A DNA stretch of 29,006 nucleotides from Fragilaria radians (GCA_900642245.1 CAAAJI010000030.1:148633-177638); one strand, 5' to 3'; numbered from the stretch's first letter, positions 1 through 10,593 are shown. Notes: a model not told the origin generated them from the sequence alone. Translations and numbers: made by a program.

Positions 1-1153
1 CGTTGTCTTGAGGACCTTATACTTGAGATCTGCCAGACCATTAGTTTTCCAGTTCTTTTCATGTTCTTCTAACGCCTCCCATTTGCACATACATTTCCAT
101 TCCTTGTTATCACGTAAAAAATTCAATTTTTCAGTGAGTGTCATGTCTTCCAAGTCTGTTAAACTCCCAGACGGTGGCCAAGTCCATTTGATGCGAAGCT
201 TTTCCAATCGCTTTTGCATTTCGTCATCTTCTCCTCCCCAGCCCCTAATATTTTAAATCAGGTAGCGGTGTAAAAAGGAGGAGAAAAGACGATAAGTTAC
301 AATGGTATCAAGTGAAATAAATTGTCATTCACTTTCGAATTGCTGCCATGGTTAGATCAATCTGACGCACTCACCAGAATGTGTTGGGATATCCATTGAT
401 TCGTTTATAATCAGATTCACTAAAGCTGACTACGCCTCCAAAATATTTAGGATTGTTGCTATACCTATTCCAGACGCGAGCGATATGAATAGGAACTTTC
501 GGAAATTGTGAATACCACGATCCCAAAGAATCATCTGGAATCAAATCAACATCATGAAAGATAAATACGTCATGCGGAGCACGTAAATTCTGTTTGTTCT
601 TCCGAGCGCATTCAAAGCCAATGTTCAATAACTTCCCTCGATTGAATTTCCTTCCATCGTCAGATTGTTCCACAATGTAAATGTGATAATCCGAAATCCG
701 TCTCTTGGATTGAAGGTTGGATAAAAATTTATGCATTTGAGGTAAAAAGGATTGTAAATGAGCTGCACGTTGTTGTGCGACATGAAGATCACGGAATGGA
801 ACAATAATAGCCACGGATGTTGTATCCGTCAACAAGACATCGTCAGAAACGCGCATTCGCTTGTTAGTGTTCGAATTGGCTGCTGATGATGAAGATCCCT
901 TATCTTCTCTCTTGTCTGAATTATTGATATCATCTGATTTGCGTTTCTCTTGAGCCTTGTTGAGATCAGCACGTTTCTTGGCCTTGATGGGATCCGCCAC
1001 TTCCGATGCTGTTGGGAAATGCCACTGAGTATGTTTTGTTTCGGCATGAAAGTAATACGTTCGCTTTTGAGACTTTGAATAACCGCGGCTCCAACCCGAG
1101 GGAAGTGGAAGCGATTGATCCTCATCGGACCCAGAAGCATCTTTCATTGACAT
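1..1153 (-). CDS. WW domain + GT7 beta-1,4-galactosyltransferase-like protein (3' partial, two exons)
   Basis: Exon 1 is 1153-375 and exon 2 is 244-1, continuing beyond the left edge; the intron 374-245 (130 nt) has GTGAGT and TTAG ends. Joining them restores the GT7 signature W-GWGGEDDE exactly at the junction (residues 260-268), so the splice is well supported. I start at the ATG at 1153 because the frame upstream opens only with GTG. Residues 15-48 form a WW domain (W21, YYF 33-35, W44, P47). A basic/Ser-Asn linker follows (about 55-110). From about 114 there is a galactosyltransferase-type domain: VAIIVPFRD, VEQ, FNRGKLLNIGF, the metal-binding DVD at 201-203 in FHDVDLIPDD, and YFGGVVSF. 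This family transfers galactose or related sugars from UDP-sugars, normally in the Golgi lumen. Oddly, I see no signal peptide or membrane anchor before the domain, and a WW module normally binds proline-rich peptides in cytosol or nucleus. The fold assignment is firm; substrate and location are unknown. Confidence 0.88.
245..374 (-). other. Intron of the WW-GT7 gene
   Basis: The 130-nt intron has a GTGAGT donor and an ATTAG acceptor on the minus strand. It splits the Trp codon directly before the GWGGEDDE motif (phase 2). Retention would stop translation almost at once, because TGA lies in the donor (TTC TGG TGA), and would remove the acidic motif. Confidence 0.88.
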
Positions 1154-2958
1154 GGATTTTTTTAAAATAAAAATCACAGCTGCCGCCGGTTCGTCGTTCA
1201 GCGAAAGATTTCAACCCCAAGTCGTGATATTACGAGTAGACTATTAGGAATTGCTCACCTAAACATGGAATAAAATATGAAATGATCATCATTGTATTTG
1301 AGTTCAAGAAACTATCATGATCGCGACCTTCCTTGATGCGAGACCATTCAAAAATCACTTCTGCGAAACATTGATAATGTCAATATGCTTGTATTGTTCA
1401 TTTCTTTTGTTTTGCGGGATTTAGTCCTATGGCTTCAACATTGGTATGTATATTTTTAATACCATATCTCATAGACAGATAGCCCAGATCCTCTAATTTT
1501 TCGACAAAGATGATACATTGACTCTCATGAGAGCCGTTCTAGCTTAAGGGACGGGTCCTTGAAGCGCTTATTCTACTAGTAACAAATTATCAACATACTT
1601 CAAATATCTGTTTTTGGAAAAGTTTGGATATGCCATTTTTGACAAGGAGCATTTTTGATTCTTAAGCATCTTTACTCGTTCTTTCTACATGGGAGAAATA
1701 CGGCATAATGCATTTGAGCATCAGCATATAATTGTTTTTGATCGAAACGTGAACCTTACTTCAATTTAGCTCTTTGGTAAAGGTGCCAGTTTCCATTAAA
1801 GCATCATATTCCCAATCTTTGGTATTGGAAATGAGTAATGGAGAAGTATGCAATGGAATTTCCAGAAAGCAGACACAACTCTGATTGTCTCATTATACAT
1901 GGTTTAGTTTTCTTCCAAGGGACTCTAATATCAATGAATCCTGGATTCTCTTTGACAAATGACCAATACAGAGACGCAAATAAACTGCGTTGTAGCCTTT
2001 TCCATCAATTGTAGACTCATTAGATACATTCTAGAACTTGAAGCAATGAGTGTTGCTCCTCCTGGTTGAAGTCTGCGCATGCCTTGATGAATTCATGGGA
2101 ATGGAGGTATATATTCTGCATCTTATTTGTGTTATTGGCTCATTTTTAGTAAAATAAACCTCAATCATGGACTCCTGTGTTGCAAGAGCCTGTCTTTCAT
2201 TCGAGTAGTACTTGCATCCCATTTGTCACCTTTAACCTGTAAGTTAAGTAAGTGAATACCTAATTCTAACAGGAAATCTTGGTACGTAATGATGTCATAT
2301 AATAGGCAGAATGACTCAGAATGGCCATCTAAATGAAGAACCCAAGAAAGCTGGCTCTAAGTGTAAAGTATAACACTAAAAAGGGCATACTTGATTAATA
2401 GCAGTACATTGTTCTGTTTAATGCTACCTCTCTTTATGGGGTTCAGCTTCCCTACTGGAGAATTGAATTCTTCAAATGAAAGTTAAAACTTTCTTTTTCT
2501 GAAAACTAGCTTTTGATGTTAATTGAACTTAGAAATGGTAAATCAGGCAGTTTAAATCTCATAGCTATACCTTAGTCTTTTTGCTCTATTCTATGTCTTG
2601 ATGCTCTGCAGCATCTCAATAAAATCCATATTGACCACGATTGTTCCTTAGATCAGCTGTGGGCAATGACCTTGTCTTGACCTGAATTATTTTCAACTTC
2701 CTGCTTCTTCTGGGAGATGAAGAAATGTCGGTTGATTTTATTCTGGCATTCGACTAACAACTGTGCTTGTATTCCTTGGTAACCCATGGCGGCCCTTCGC
2801 TGTTCCTAAAGATAGAAAGTTTCAAGATGCATGAAATCATTAGTAAGTGTCAAATAAACATGCGATATACCTACCGGTAAATTTTACCGTTGACACCTTT
2901 GTGGATGAAGATACTGGTTCCGATTTCCGGACCTTTTAATCAAAATCAGTAAATTAAA
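1154..2958. other. Long intergenic region between divergent genes, no gene seen
   Basis: About 1.8 kb of AT-rich DNA separates the WW-GT7 start from the phosphatase start and should hold both promoters. Open frames are short (63 codons at most, 2222-2031 on the minus strand) and show no family motif. The only distinct element I see is the 15-bp palindrome at 2875-2889. Confidence 0.6.
2875..2889. promoter_or_regulatory. Perfect 15-bp palindrome upstream of the phosphatase gene
   Basis: CGGTAAA-T-TTTACCG is a perfect inverted repeat with 7-bp arms and one central base. It ends 69 bp before the phosphatase ATG, so it lies in the promoter or 5' UTR. Its symmetry would suit a dimeric DNA-binding protein; no factor is identified. 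Confidence 0.35.
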
Positions 2959-3573
2959 ATGAGCACTTTCGAATCTTTCAGAGAAGAAGTCACTGGTTGG
3001 ATTAGACCAGGTCATGATCATGGTTGCAAGCCAGTAGAAGTTGTTCCTGGTCTCTGGACTGCTCATTATGATGAGATTGACTCCCCAGAAAAGTTGAAAG
3101 ATGCAACCAATGGGTCCGAAATCGTTCTAATTGTAAACTCTGCTGTATGCCAGTGTCCTGCTCGGACGGGATTCTTCGGTCCTGACATTAAAGTCCTTGA
3201 AGTTGATATCGAAGACGATCCTGATGAGCGAAAATACTTTGACCAGGGTAAGAAGCCTGTTCAGTCCAAATGCCGCGAACCGAATATTGAGGTCAAGAAG
3301 CGTTGCGCTGGTGATATGACAGTCTTTTTTGATCCGGTTTCGGACGAAATACATTCCGTTATCCAAGAGGGAAAGTATGTACTCGTACATTGCAAAGCGT
3401 CTCTTTCTAGATCCCCTGCCTTGAATTTGGCGTACTTGATGAAATACCACAATATGAATTTAATGGAAGCCGGCAATTTACTTAAATCAAAGTGGGATGC
3501 TACCTGGCCGTGTGATAGATTCGCTTACGATCTTGTTATCTACGAGCGTGAATTGAAAAGAAGAAGTGCATGA
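2959..3573 (+). CDS. Dual-specificity protein phosphatase, single domain
   Basis: The 204-residue intronless protein belongs to the cysteine-dependent dual-specificity phosphatases, which remove phosphate from Tyr and Ser/Thr (some members act on RNA, lipid or glucan). The active-site P-loop is visible as V-HCKASLSRS: nucleophile Cys145, phosphate-binding Arg151 (C-X5-R) and Ser152. It is followed by the family's AYLM-like helix (LAYLMKYHNMNLMEA) and a helix ending in FAYDLVIYE. The general-acid Asp should be one of D84, D87 or D88 (VDIEDDPDE). The loop reads KASLS rather than the usual xAGxS, a mild departure. There is no signal peptide, membrane segment or added domain, so it is probably cytosolic or nuclear. 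The start ATG sits in AAA-ATG-A context and a palindrome lies 70 bp upstream. Substrate is not predictable. Confidence 0.9.
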   Translation: MSTFESFREEVTGWIRPGHDHGCKPVEVVPGLWTAHYDEIDSPEKLKDATNGSEIVLIVNSAVCQCPARTGFFGPDIKVLEVDIEDDPDERKYFDQGKKPVQSKCREPNIEVKKRCAGDMTVFFDPVSDEIHSVIQEGKYVLVHCKASLSRSPALNLAYLMKYHNMNLMEAGNLLKSKWDATWPCDRFAYDLVIYERELKRRSA

Positions 3574-4876
3574 ATACCAATAATGGCACATCATCATGCT
3601 TAATATTCTGTTAGGAAATCACAATAAGAATATTTCCAATTGTTTGTTGAAAAGAGAATTTAGTTTATTTTTGACGGAAAACTCATTTTTTTTAATTCAG
3701 TCAAATGCAGAATTAGAGCTGATATTCATTCATTGATGTTAGAGCGATAGGATTCTCTATCCAAACTATAAGAAAAATGTTGTTACTTCAAATAGTTGAC
3801 ATGCAATAAAATGACTTCATGAAGAATAAATAGCTCAAGTACCAAAGTATTTAGAGAAAAGATTTTACATCAAGCTTGAATTAGGGTTTGTGTTCCCAAT
3901 ACAAGGGCAATAGACTATGAGATGGACTTCTGCGGTGCAAAAAAATCGGGAAAGGGAAAAAGTCAATTTGCCTTTTGACGCATAAATCTGTGAAAATAGC
4001 ACATCTTTTTTGCACTATCCCTAAAATGCTGAAATAGCATTATATATCAGATTTTGTGATGATTAATATCTGCTTATCATAGAAAGTTCAAATCCGTGGT
4101 GTAGCGATTTAAATATTAGTAGAAAGATTGTGCCGTTTGCTTCGACTGCCAGAAATCATATTACCTACATTTTTTACTTTGTCTTTTTCTGAATAATCAT
4201 TTAAATGAACATAACAGATACATAACGATTACTATTGCGATCGATGCATGATTTTCAAATCTTGTCTCATATATTAACCTGACGACACGTCTTTGGTACA
4301 GGTTCACCAACACATCACCAAGCCTAGTAAGTTAAGTAACTTTGTATCAACCCACTTAAGGAATTCTTACCCCTGCTATTTGCGACTTGTCTCCTATATC
4401 ATAATTAACTTTTTTTCAATTATAGGGGGTGATCAGCAAGCAGGTGTTGAAAGGTCACCGCATGAATGCAAAATTTCCTCCTATTTTACTTTCGACTATG
4501 AGTGGTTTGGCCCAAAGCATTGGCATATGCATTGCGCACAAGTTCTATTGATTTTCGCCAAACTTTACATGTTTTCTTTAAGCTTAAATTTTGATTTTGC
4601 ATGCAACTATTGTAGGGAAATTTTTGAAAACGTTATTTGTTTTCGAATATCCATGATCATATTGACTGTGACAAATTTTCTGCGCTATTCATGCTTCCCA
4701 AATATGATCAGGCATTATTCATCATAACAATTGGCCATTGGATTGTAATGAAATTTACAGGTTAGCGTTACTATCCTTAGGGAATTTGAAATTATAGGCC
4801 GCAGAGGCCTCAACGCGTTCAAAGAGGCGCAACAAAACCGAACTCTCTTGTAGTTCACAAAAAACTTGCTTTGTGG
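3574..4876. other. AT-rich intergenic region with inverted repeats
   Basis: The 1.3 kb between two genes on the same strand hold the phosphatase 3' region and the promoter of the next gene. An open frame at 4293-4727 lacks an ATG at its 5' end, has no recognisable motif and is rejected as a gene. Inverted repeats at 3935-4039 are described separately. Just before the next ATG, 4797-4812 is unusually GC-rich. Confidence 0.55.
3935..4015. repeat. Inverted repeat, 10-bp arms around a 61-nt interior
   Basis: GTGCAAAAAA (3935-3944) and its exact reverse complement TTTTTTGCAC (4006-4015) flank 61 nt. The interior contains a smaller inverted pair (GTCAA/TTGAC around 3962-3979). A third hairpin, AATGCT-GAAAT-AGCATT, follows at 4023-4039. 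I see no clear target-site duplication, so a MITE (miniature inverted-repeat element) is only one possibility. Confidence 0.4.
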
Positions 4877-6532
4877 ATGGTCCGGAAACATCGGAATCGA
4901 GACAAGACTGAGGATGATTCTCCTTCCTCTAGCTCCTCTTCTTCCACGGAAGAAAGTCAGAAAGGGCAGAGCAAATCGTCTAAAGAATCCTTTCTTCAAA
5001 AATCACTAGAACGTCGAACCATGAAGCGACAAATGGCGGAACAAAAGAGATTGGCTCGTTTGGCAAGGAGGGCAACAGCCAAAGCGACCAAGATGAAGTG
5101 CTCCCTGGAAGGAAACGAAACATTATCATGTACCAAAAATACTCCCAGCAAGGCTGGAAGTGGTCGAGCCAAGAAAGGATCCAAACAGGCGTCCCCTGTT
5201 TTCTTGTCACCAGAATTGAAGCTGCCAAAGGGATTTGACCGTATCTCTAACGATGACGATACTGAAAACCCTAAGTTTTCCTATTTTGATGCCATGTTTG
5301 ATAGTCATGCAACACTGCAATATCTTCAGAATGGTAGAAAGGGGGAACTCTACCAAAAGACAATGGATGAAGCAAAACGCGAGTTTCGTTATTTTATCAC
5401 CCAAGCGATGAAGCAGACAAACTTTGGTGGGTGTATTACGCCAGTATATATTACACCAAATGAATCAAGGGCTGATTCTTTATCGATTCCACCCTTGTGG
5501 TCGAGTGACGAAACAATTCCTGTATGGGTTGTCGTGGGGCTGAGCGAGGAATATGATTGTAGGGACACGACCAATCGCGACATGGCGATGGACGCGTTAC
5601 GAAAGGTCTGTGATAATGAAACCCAAGTCGTTGGTTTATATACGACACTGGAGTATCCTAATGATGTTATTGAAGAAGACGTTGACGAATACGAAGAGGA
5701 ATATTGCCACGAGGAGAATCCAAGCGACGGCGATGAAGAGAATTGCAATCATGAACACAACCAGGATGATCATTGCGATCTGGAGAGCGAAGAAGGGATT
5801 TTCAATGATACTGATCTCGATGATATCTTAGAAATCCAATTTGCAACAGTGACTTGTACATGTGAAATAGCACAGGAACGTCAATTACCTCTTCAACTTA
5901 AAATAGTATTTGCTTCCCAAATGTTGGCTGATGATGAGAATAGGGATTCGATTAAATCCATCAACTCTGTACTAATGACCAAATTGACTTACATTCTCGA
6001 GACTTATCCAAAATTGAAACTTCATCTATCCTCTTGGAATGGTTCCATCGAGGATACGGATATTCTTTGTCAGAAGTTTCCGGAACGAATCTGGTGGGGA
6101 GTAACGGGATTCTGTAGCTTTGCTCGGAATTCGGCTGTGGCTCGTGAATGCGTCCTTCGTCTTCCCTGGAATCGTCGATTATTAGAATCAGCATCTGTCA
6201 TCCCCACACCTGTTGCTCAAGCATTGGGTAGGTCGGCATTTGCACATTCGGGATGCATTCCCTGGGTAGCATCATCTGTGGCATCTCTGTACCCCAAATC
6301 AATGCGTATATCCGCAATGGCAGTTGCACGTTCTGCTACTCTGGCGACAATGGAATTGTATACTCGGATCCCACCATCTGATGTAGGTCAACTGGATGAG
6401 AACAATGCTAACTGTAAAACAAGCCTCAGCAACGATGATGACAAGGACAACAGTAACAACAACAGTCGTGTTCAGCATGCTGATGCTGAGCAAAATGAAA
6501 ATTTGAGTATTGAATCAACTACCCATGCTTAG
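4877..6532 (+). CDS. Uncharacterised 551-aa protein with basic and acidic low-complexity segments
   Basis: I do not recognise the family. The start is the ATG at 4877; the open frame begins six bases earlier with TTG, which is not credible in a eukaryote. The N-terminus is basic and Ser-rich (a run of Ser about residue 20), followed by a highly charged helix with many Arg, Lys and Ala (about 45-72). A first folded block (about 130-265) contains FSYFDAMFDSHATLQYLQ and PVWVVVGLSEEYDCRDTTNRDMAMDALRKV. A very acidic stretch (about 268-315) separates it from a second block (about 320-500) with QLPLQLKIVFASQMLADD, ERIWWGVTGFCSFARNSAV and VASSVASLYPKSMRISAMAVARSATLATMELY, the last rich in small residues and helical. 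The C-terminus is Asn/Asp-rich. The aromatic and Cys/His content of the two blocks argues for a real folded protein. No intron, signal peptide or transmembrane segment is evident. Confidence 0.8.
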   Translation: MVRKHRNRDKTEDDSPSSSSSSSTEESQKGQSKSSKESFLQKSLERRTMKRQMAEQKRLARLARRATAKATKMKCSLEGNETLSCTKNTPSKAGSGRAKKGSKQASPVFLSPELKLPKGFDRISNDDDTENPKFSYFDAMFDSHATLQYLQNGRKGELYQKTMDEAKREFRYFITQAMKQTNFGGCITPVYITPNESRADSLSIPPLWSSDETIPVWVVVGLSEEYDCRDTTNRDMAMDALRKVCDNETQVVGLYTTLEYPNDVIEEDVDEYEEEYCHEENPSDGDEENCNHEHNQDDHCDLESEEGIFNDTDLDDILEIQFATVTCTCEIAQERQLPLQLKIVFASQMLADDENRDSIKSINSVLMTKLTYILETYPKLKLHLSSWNGSIEDTDILCQKFPERIWWGVTGFCSFARNSAVARECVLRLPWNRRLLESASVIPTPVAQALGRSAFAHSGCIPWVASSVASLYPKSMRISAMAVARSATLATMELYTRIPPSDVGQLDENNANCKTSLSNDDDKDNSNNNSRVQHADAEQNENLSIESTTHA

Positions 6533-6749
6533 ACCAAGATGGTATTTCATTGTCTTTCAACAATACAATTTAGGATAGGTTTACAATATATCATGAAGAG
6601 TAGAATTCGCTTTCCGATGTCATAGGAAATGTTGCTTATTTTTGGAATTGAATTCAACTGATATCCTACATATGTGGGAACCACCCCTACTCTAGATTGG
6701 CAAAGAGATGAATATGTTCATAGTTCTATACCCAATATTGAGGTTTTAT

Positions 6750-7484
6750 TTATTTTCGGCGATTGATTCCGATGAATACTCCAAAAGCAATTCCTAGAAC
6801 AAGTCCACTTGTCCACCAAAGGACGGCAGGAGTTGTCGATGACGATTCTGGAGTATCTTGTGGAACCAAATGTTGATGCGATCCCGTTTGACGTGCATTC
6901 TTATCTTCCACAAGTGAGTTCTGTAATTGGACGACACGTCGGTAGGGATGATAGTAATAACAGGAAAATTCACCATCCCAAAATTCCAAACTAATCGTAT
7001 CCTCTAGAAAATGTAATATATGAGGGATATACGGGTCAACAGTAAAGTAAGATCCCGCATCTTGTACTTTCTTCTCCGTTTGTTCTTGTCCAAGTGTCCA
7101 AACTTCCACAGAACCAGATACCACGAAATGTTGCATCGAATGTGGATGTAGGTATCCCGATCGCATCACTCCCGCCTTGGAATACATCAAATTGACTCGA
7201 CGATGACCAACTCGTAAGCGATGTATCTCACCACGATCATCATTGTAAATAGATGGCACTGGAGAATTGGCAATCCGACCTGGACCCTCCGAAACGTGTG
7301 GACTTTGTAAAATTGACGGTGTCCCAATAGGAACATGATCCGTCACTGGCACTAAATGATCGATACGACCCTTCTTGGAAGGCATCTTCAAGGATTTGGA
7401 GGTATTAGGAGATATTGGAGAATTGGGAGATTGATTTGGAGGATTCGGAGATGTGCCAGGAAGACTTTCGCTCGTTAGACTCAT
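6750..7484 (-). CDS. Tail-anchored cupin-fold protein
   Basis: The 244-residue protein starts at an ATG at 7484. Residues 1-80 are rich in Pro, Ser and Asn and probably disordered. Residues 90-185 resemble a single-domain cupin (RmlC-like) barrel: motif 1 region RSGYLHPHSMQHFVVSGSVEVW (H113, H115, H119, G124) and motif 2 region DAGSYFTVDPYIPHILHF (G144, P151, H155, H158). Canonical metal-binding cupins carry HxH then Glu in motif 1; here the Glu position is Gln/His, so metal binding may differ or be absent. Residues 221-241 (VLWWTSGLVLGIAFGVFIGI) form one C-terminal membrane helix followed by NRRK, typical of a tail-anchored protein with the cupin facing the cytosol. The gene is convergent with the 4877-6532 gene, with a 217-bp gap. 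The ligand is unknown. Confidence 0.82.
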   Translation of the reverse strand: MSLTSESLPGTSPNPPNQSPNSPISPNTSKSLKMPSKKGRIDHLVPVTDHVPIGTPSILQSPHVSEGPGRIANSPVPSIYNDDRGEIHRLRVGHRRVNLMYSKAGVMRSGYLHPHSMQHFVVSGSVEVWTLGQEQTEKKVQDAGSYFTVDPYIPHILHFLEDTISLEFWDGEFSCYYYHPYRRVVQLQNSLVEDKNARQTGSHQHLVPQDTPESSSTTPAVLWWTSGLVLGIAFGVFIGINRRK

Positions 7485-9575
7485 ATTCGATCTCTTTCAG
7501 AAAATGTGTTTCGTATTTGTTACCATATTTCGCATGATGTTAGTAGTACAGTACGAGTTTTCCACCCTCACACTAATTAATTACTGCATTTCATTAATAG
7601 TAATGGTACTCTTGCCCACCACTTCTGCACCTAGGAAGCTAGGAGAATATAGCGCATACAGGAAGCACACCACATATCAGTTTTAAAAATTCCATGGCTC
7701 TGGATATTGAATAGAATAAACCTATCCAACTAACTTGACAAATTCGCGTCATTTTACTATAGTAATAATGTAAATAATGAAACGAAAGTGTTAATACCTG
7801 CTCAAATATTTCCATCACCCACTTTGATGTCCCTTGCTGGATGAATCATAGGTAATTTGATACGTGATATGTTCCTCCAAATGTTAATCCAAAACTGACA
7901 AATTTTGACAGCCAACGTTTCCATCAAAAACGACATACAGAATTGTAAACGTGATGAAGTTTGAAAAATAGCTAAGATTTTCTCGTTTTGATTTCAATGG
8001 CTCCTGAATTTACAGCTGAAAACACTCAAAAAATTATTGTTCAAAATTAAGTTTCCTCTTGAGGGATGCACGTCACCTAACTTCGAAAAAGCCAGTTTTG
8101 TGGCAGATACATAGAAATAGCATTTGTCATTTTTACTAAGGTTAAATTTGTTACACTTCTCTAGAGAAAAGTAATGCATTTGACAATAAGGAGATATGCA
8201 TATTGGAGAAGAAGCAATGTCATCATACACTTGAGCAAAGTATTGAGCCAAAGTCTCTCCCATTTGACATTCCAAGCTGGCAAATCAGGAAGTCTGAAAT
8301 ATCTGTGAGTAAATTCAATGTTTATTTTCAATCTTTCATATCGTGATGATCCAGTGAAAGATTAAACCATTTCAATTGTCTTAAAGATCATTATTCCAAG
8401 GTTACAACAAAGTACTTATATCAACCTGGATTAATGCAGTACACAATTCCTTACTGGGGGCTGTCTCGCTGAACCAATACTCATCTTTTTTATTGGCACT
8501 CTACCGGGTTTTAGGCACTCCATGGAGCGTCACTAAAGTATCTATTGAAATCAATCTTCATGTCTAATTAATACTCATGGATAGTGGCAACATGCGATAG
8601 ACGTTTGTACCAACAATATTTTTTTGGCCAATGGTTACCGTCATTTTCCGTCATACAAATACTTACATGACACTCTCCACCTCTGGTATATGTACACTAG
8701 AACTTATTTGCCCCACTCTGATAAATCAACTCTAGCTATTCCTAAGAAAATCAAGATTCAAAAAATTAAGCATTATTATTTGCAATTGAATAGACTTAGG
8801 TACCCGTTCTATATTTGATGCATCCAGAAATTTCATTTTCTTTCAGAATATTTATGTTAAAAGTCAGGAACCAAAGAAAAAGGATGGATCCCTGGACACT
8901 GAAGTAGCATTCTGTAATGGAAAATTGGAAAATTTAAAATTTGCAAAAATCCCGACAAGTCGCTCGTTGAAAAAAGGAGCTTCCAGAGAGTGGTATATTA
9001 GTTTTATGTGTATTACTATACAAAATGAAACATGATGTTCAGAATACTAGAAGATCACATTTTAATTAAACTAGAAAAAGATTAATTCAAGAGATACCAT
9101 TTTGTACCAATATTCGGAAACGTCCATTGTTGCTGGTACATGTGAATCTAGATGATGAAGATTTCAGCTATATCAGCACATCTAAAACAGCAAAAACTGA
9201 AAAGAATAATGACTGATGGTTTTCATTTAAATATTTAGTTGATACGATTCAAAGATCTATAAAATTTAGGAGATAAAACACCATATGTGATTCATGAAAT
9301 TTAAAAGCTTAGCATTCAAGCTAAATTAAAGAAGTGGAAAGATATCTTGTCTGGCCGGAATAATTTGGAGGTAATTATCTCTAATAGTGAAAAATTGGCA
9401 GTCAAGACTCCACTCATGTTCAATTATAGAAGAAGAACAGGTTTTCATAATTTCTGTAAAATATAATGTAATTTTTAATTCTCAATTTCAAACATAACAC
9501 ATAGTTGTATGTTTCTAAACTAGGAGAATTTTTGCTTCCTATGCTCTGTTGACAATCAAGTCCTAACAGGAAATA

Positions 9576-9600
9576 TCAATTGTTTGCGCAAAACAATTGA
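9576..9600. repeat. 25-nt near-perfect palindrome (10-bp stem, 5-nt loop)
   Basis: TCAATTGTTT and AAACAATTGA pair perfectly around GCGCA. It lies 30 bp before a second hairpin with a T-run. Function is unknown. Confidence 0.5.
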
Positions 9601-9630
9601 AGGACGTGAAGGATCTTGAAGACTAAAGTA

Positions 9631-9653
9631 TGCCCTCAATTGAGGCATTTTTT
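9631..9653 (+). other. Hairpin followed by a run of six T
   Basis: TGCCCTCAATTGAGGCA folds into a short stem with one bulged C, directly followed by TTTTTT (9648-9653). In bacteria this would look like an intrinsic terminator; in a eukaryote a T-run can end RNA polymerase III transcripts. No upstream RNA gene is recognised, so chance is possible. Confidence 0.25.
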
Positions 9654-10593
9654 GGTTGCAAAGTTGCTTTTAGTATTAATTTCACTATAAATATGATGAT
9701 TTCCTTGTTGAAACGCGTTGCTGCACATCCTCTACTAAAAAGGTTCACATATAAAGTATAATGCAAGAGTGAATGCAGTGTTCCCTCCGATAATCCAATC
9801 TTTCAAACATGAGGAAACGCTATTCTTGTAATCAAGCATCCATATATTTGAAAGAATCTAGGGCTCTCAAACTACAAACGAACCCGCATCCACTTCGCAA
9901 CTCGCTACAAGAATAATCAATGCAGTAAGGTTCACAAAGAATTCTGAATAGGGATATTTGGAACCAAGCTTGATGATTGTTCATCATGAGCATAGGCCTG
10001 ATGAATGATAGTTGCTCTTTGCAATTGAAATCGGATTCAAAGGCAATACTAGTTAGAATATCCCTCTAACAGAGTTCAAGATAAAATTGCAGGCTTTCCT
10101 GTTTTCCTTCATGACATGCTGTACGTGCTTCTGCCATGGCATTCAAGGAGTAATATGTTGAATATAAGTAAGAACTACAGTGCGTTGAGGTATCAAAAAT
10201 TGTAGTATTGCAAGGATTGAAACAAGACCTGAACAGTTTTTGTGTCAAGGAATACATGGCAAGACTGTGTGATGAATCTGTGTGACTAAATTTAAGATAT
10301 TTATTCTAGGCATTCATTGAACTAAGTGCATGCACAAAGATTCATGAATAGAAGTAGTTATGCGGTGAAATAACAAAATACGTTACTCCCTTAGAATGAA
10401 AACCTAGGATATAGCTTAGATTTCTTAAGTATGTGACACTTAACATAGTGTAGCAAAATGGAATGATAAAGTAGGGGATATCAATATTTCAATCAAGGCA
10501 CCGTTACCCTATACTAAGAGATGATTGCTGAGTGCACACGTGTACTATGCTGAATCCACTTAAACACAGATAGGATAAGCAAGCAATTTTGAT

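Noticed and set aside
829..1140. 103-codon frame on the minus strand overlapping the WW-GT7 gene
   Set aside because: It is the same-strand alternative frame of a well-supported domain protein.
2031..2222. 63-codon minus-strand ORF in the first intergenic region
   Set aside because: Short, no motif, no splice partner that extends it.
4293..4727. 144-codon open frame upstream of the 4877 gene
   Set aside because: It opens with TTG, has no ATG near its start, is rich in Phe/Ile/Ser as expected from AT-rich non-coding DNA, and has no motif.
7453..7686. 77-codon plus-strand frame over the cupin gene start
   Set aside because: It overlaps the N-terminal coding region and promoter of the cupin gene and carries no motif.
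9955..10010. C/D snoRNA-like TGATGA and hairpin
   Set aside because: TGATGA-TTGT-TCATCA is a simple hairpin; no D box with a terminal stem was found at a suitable distance.
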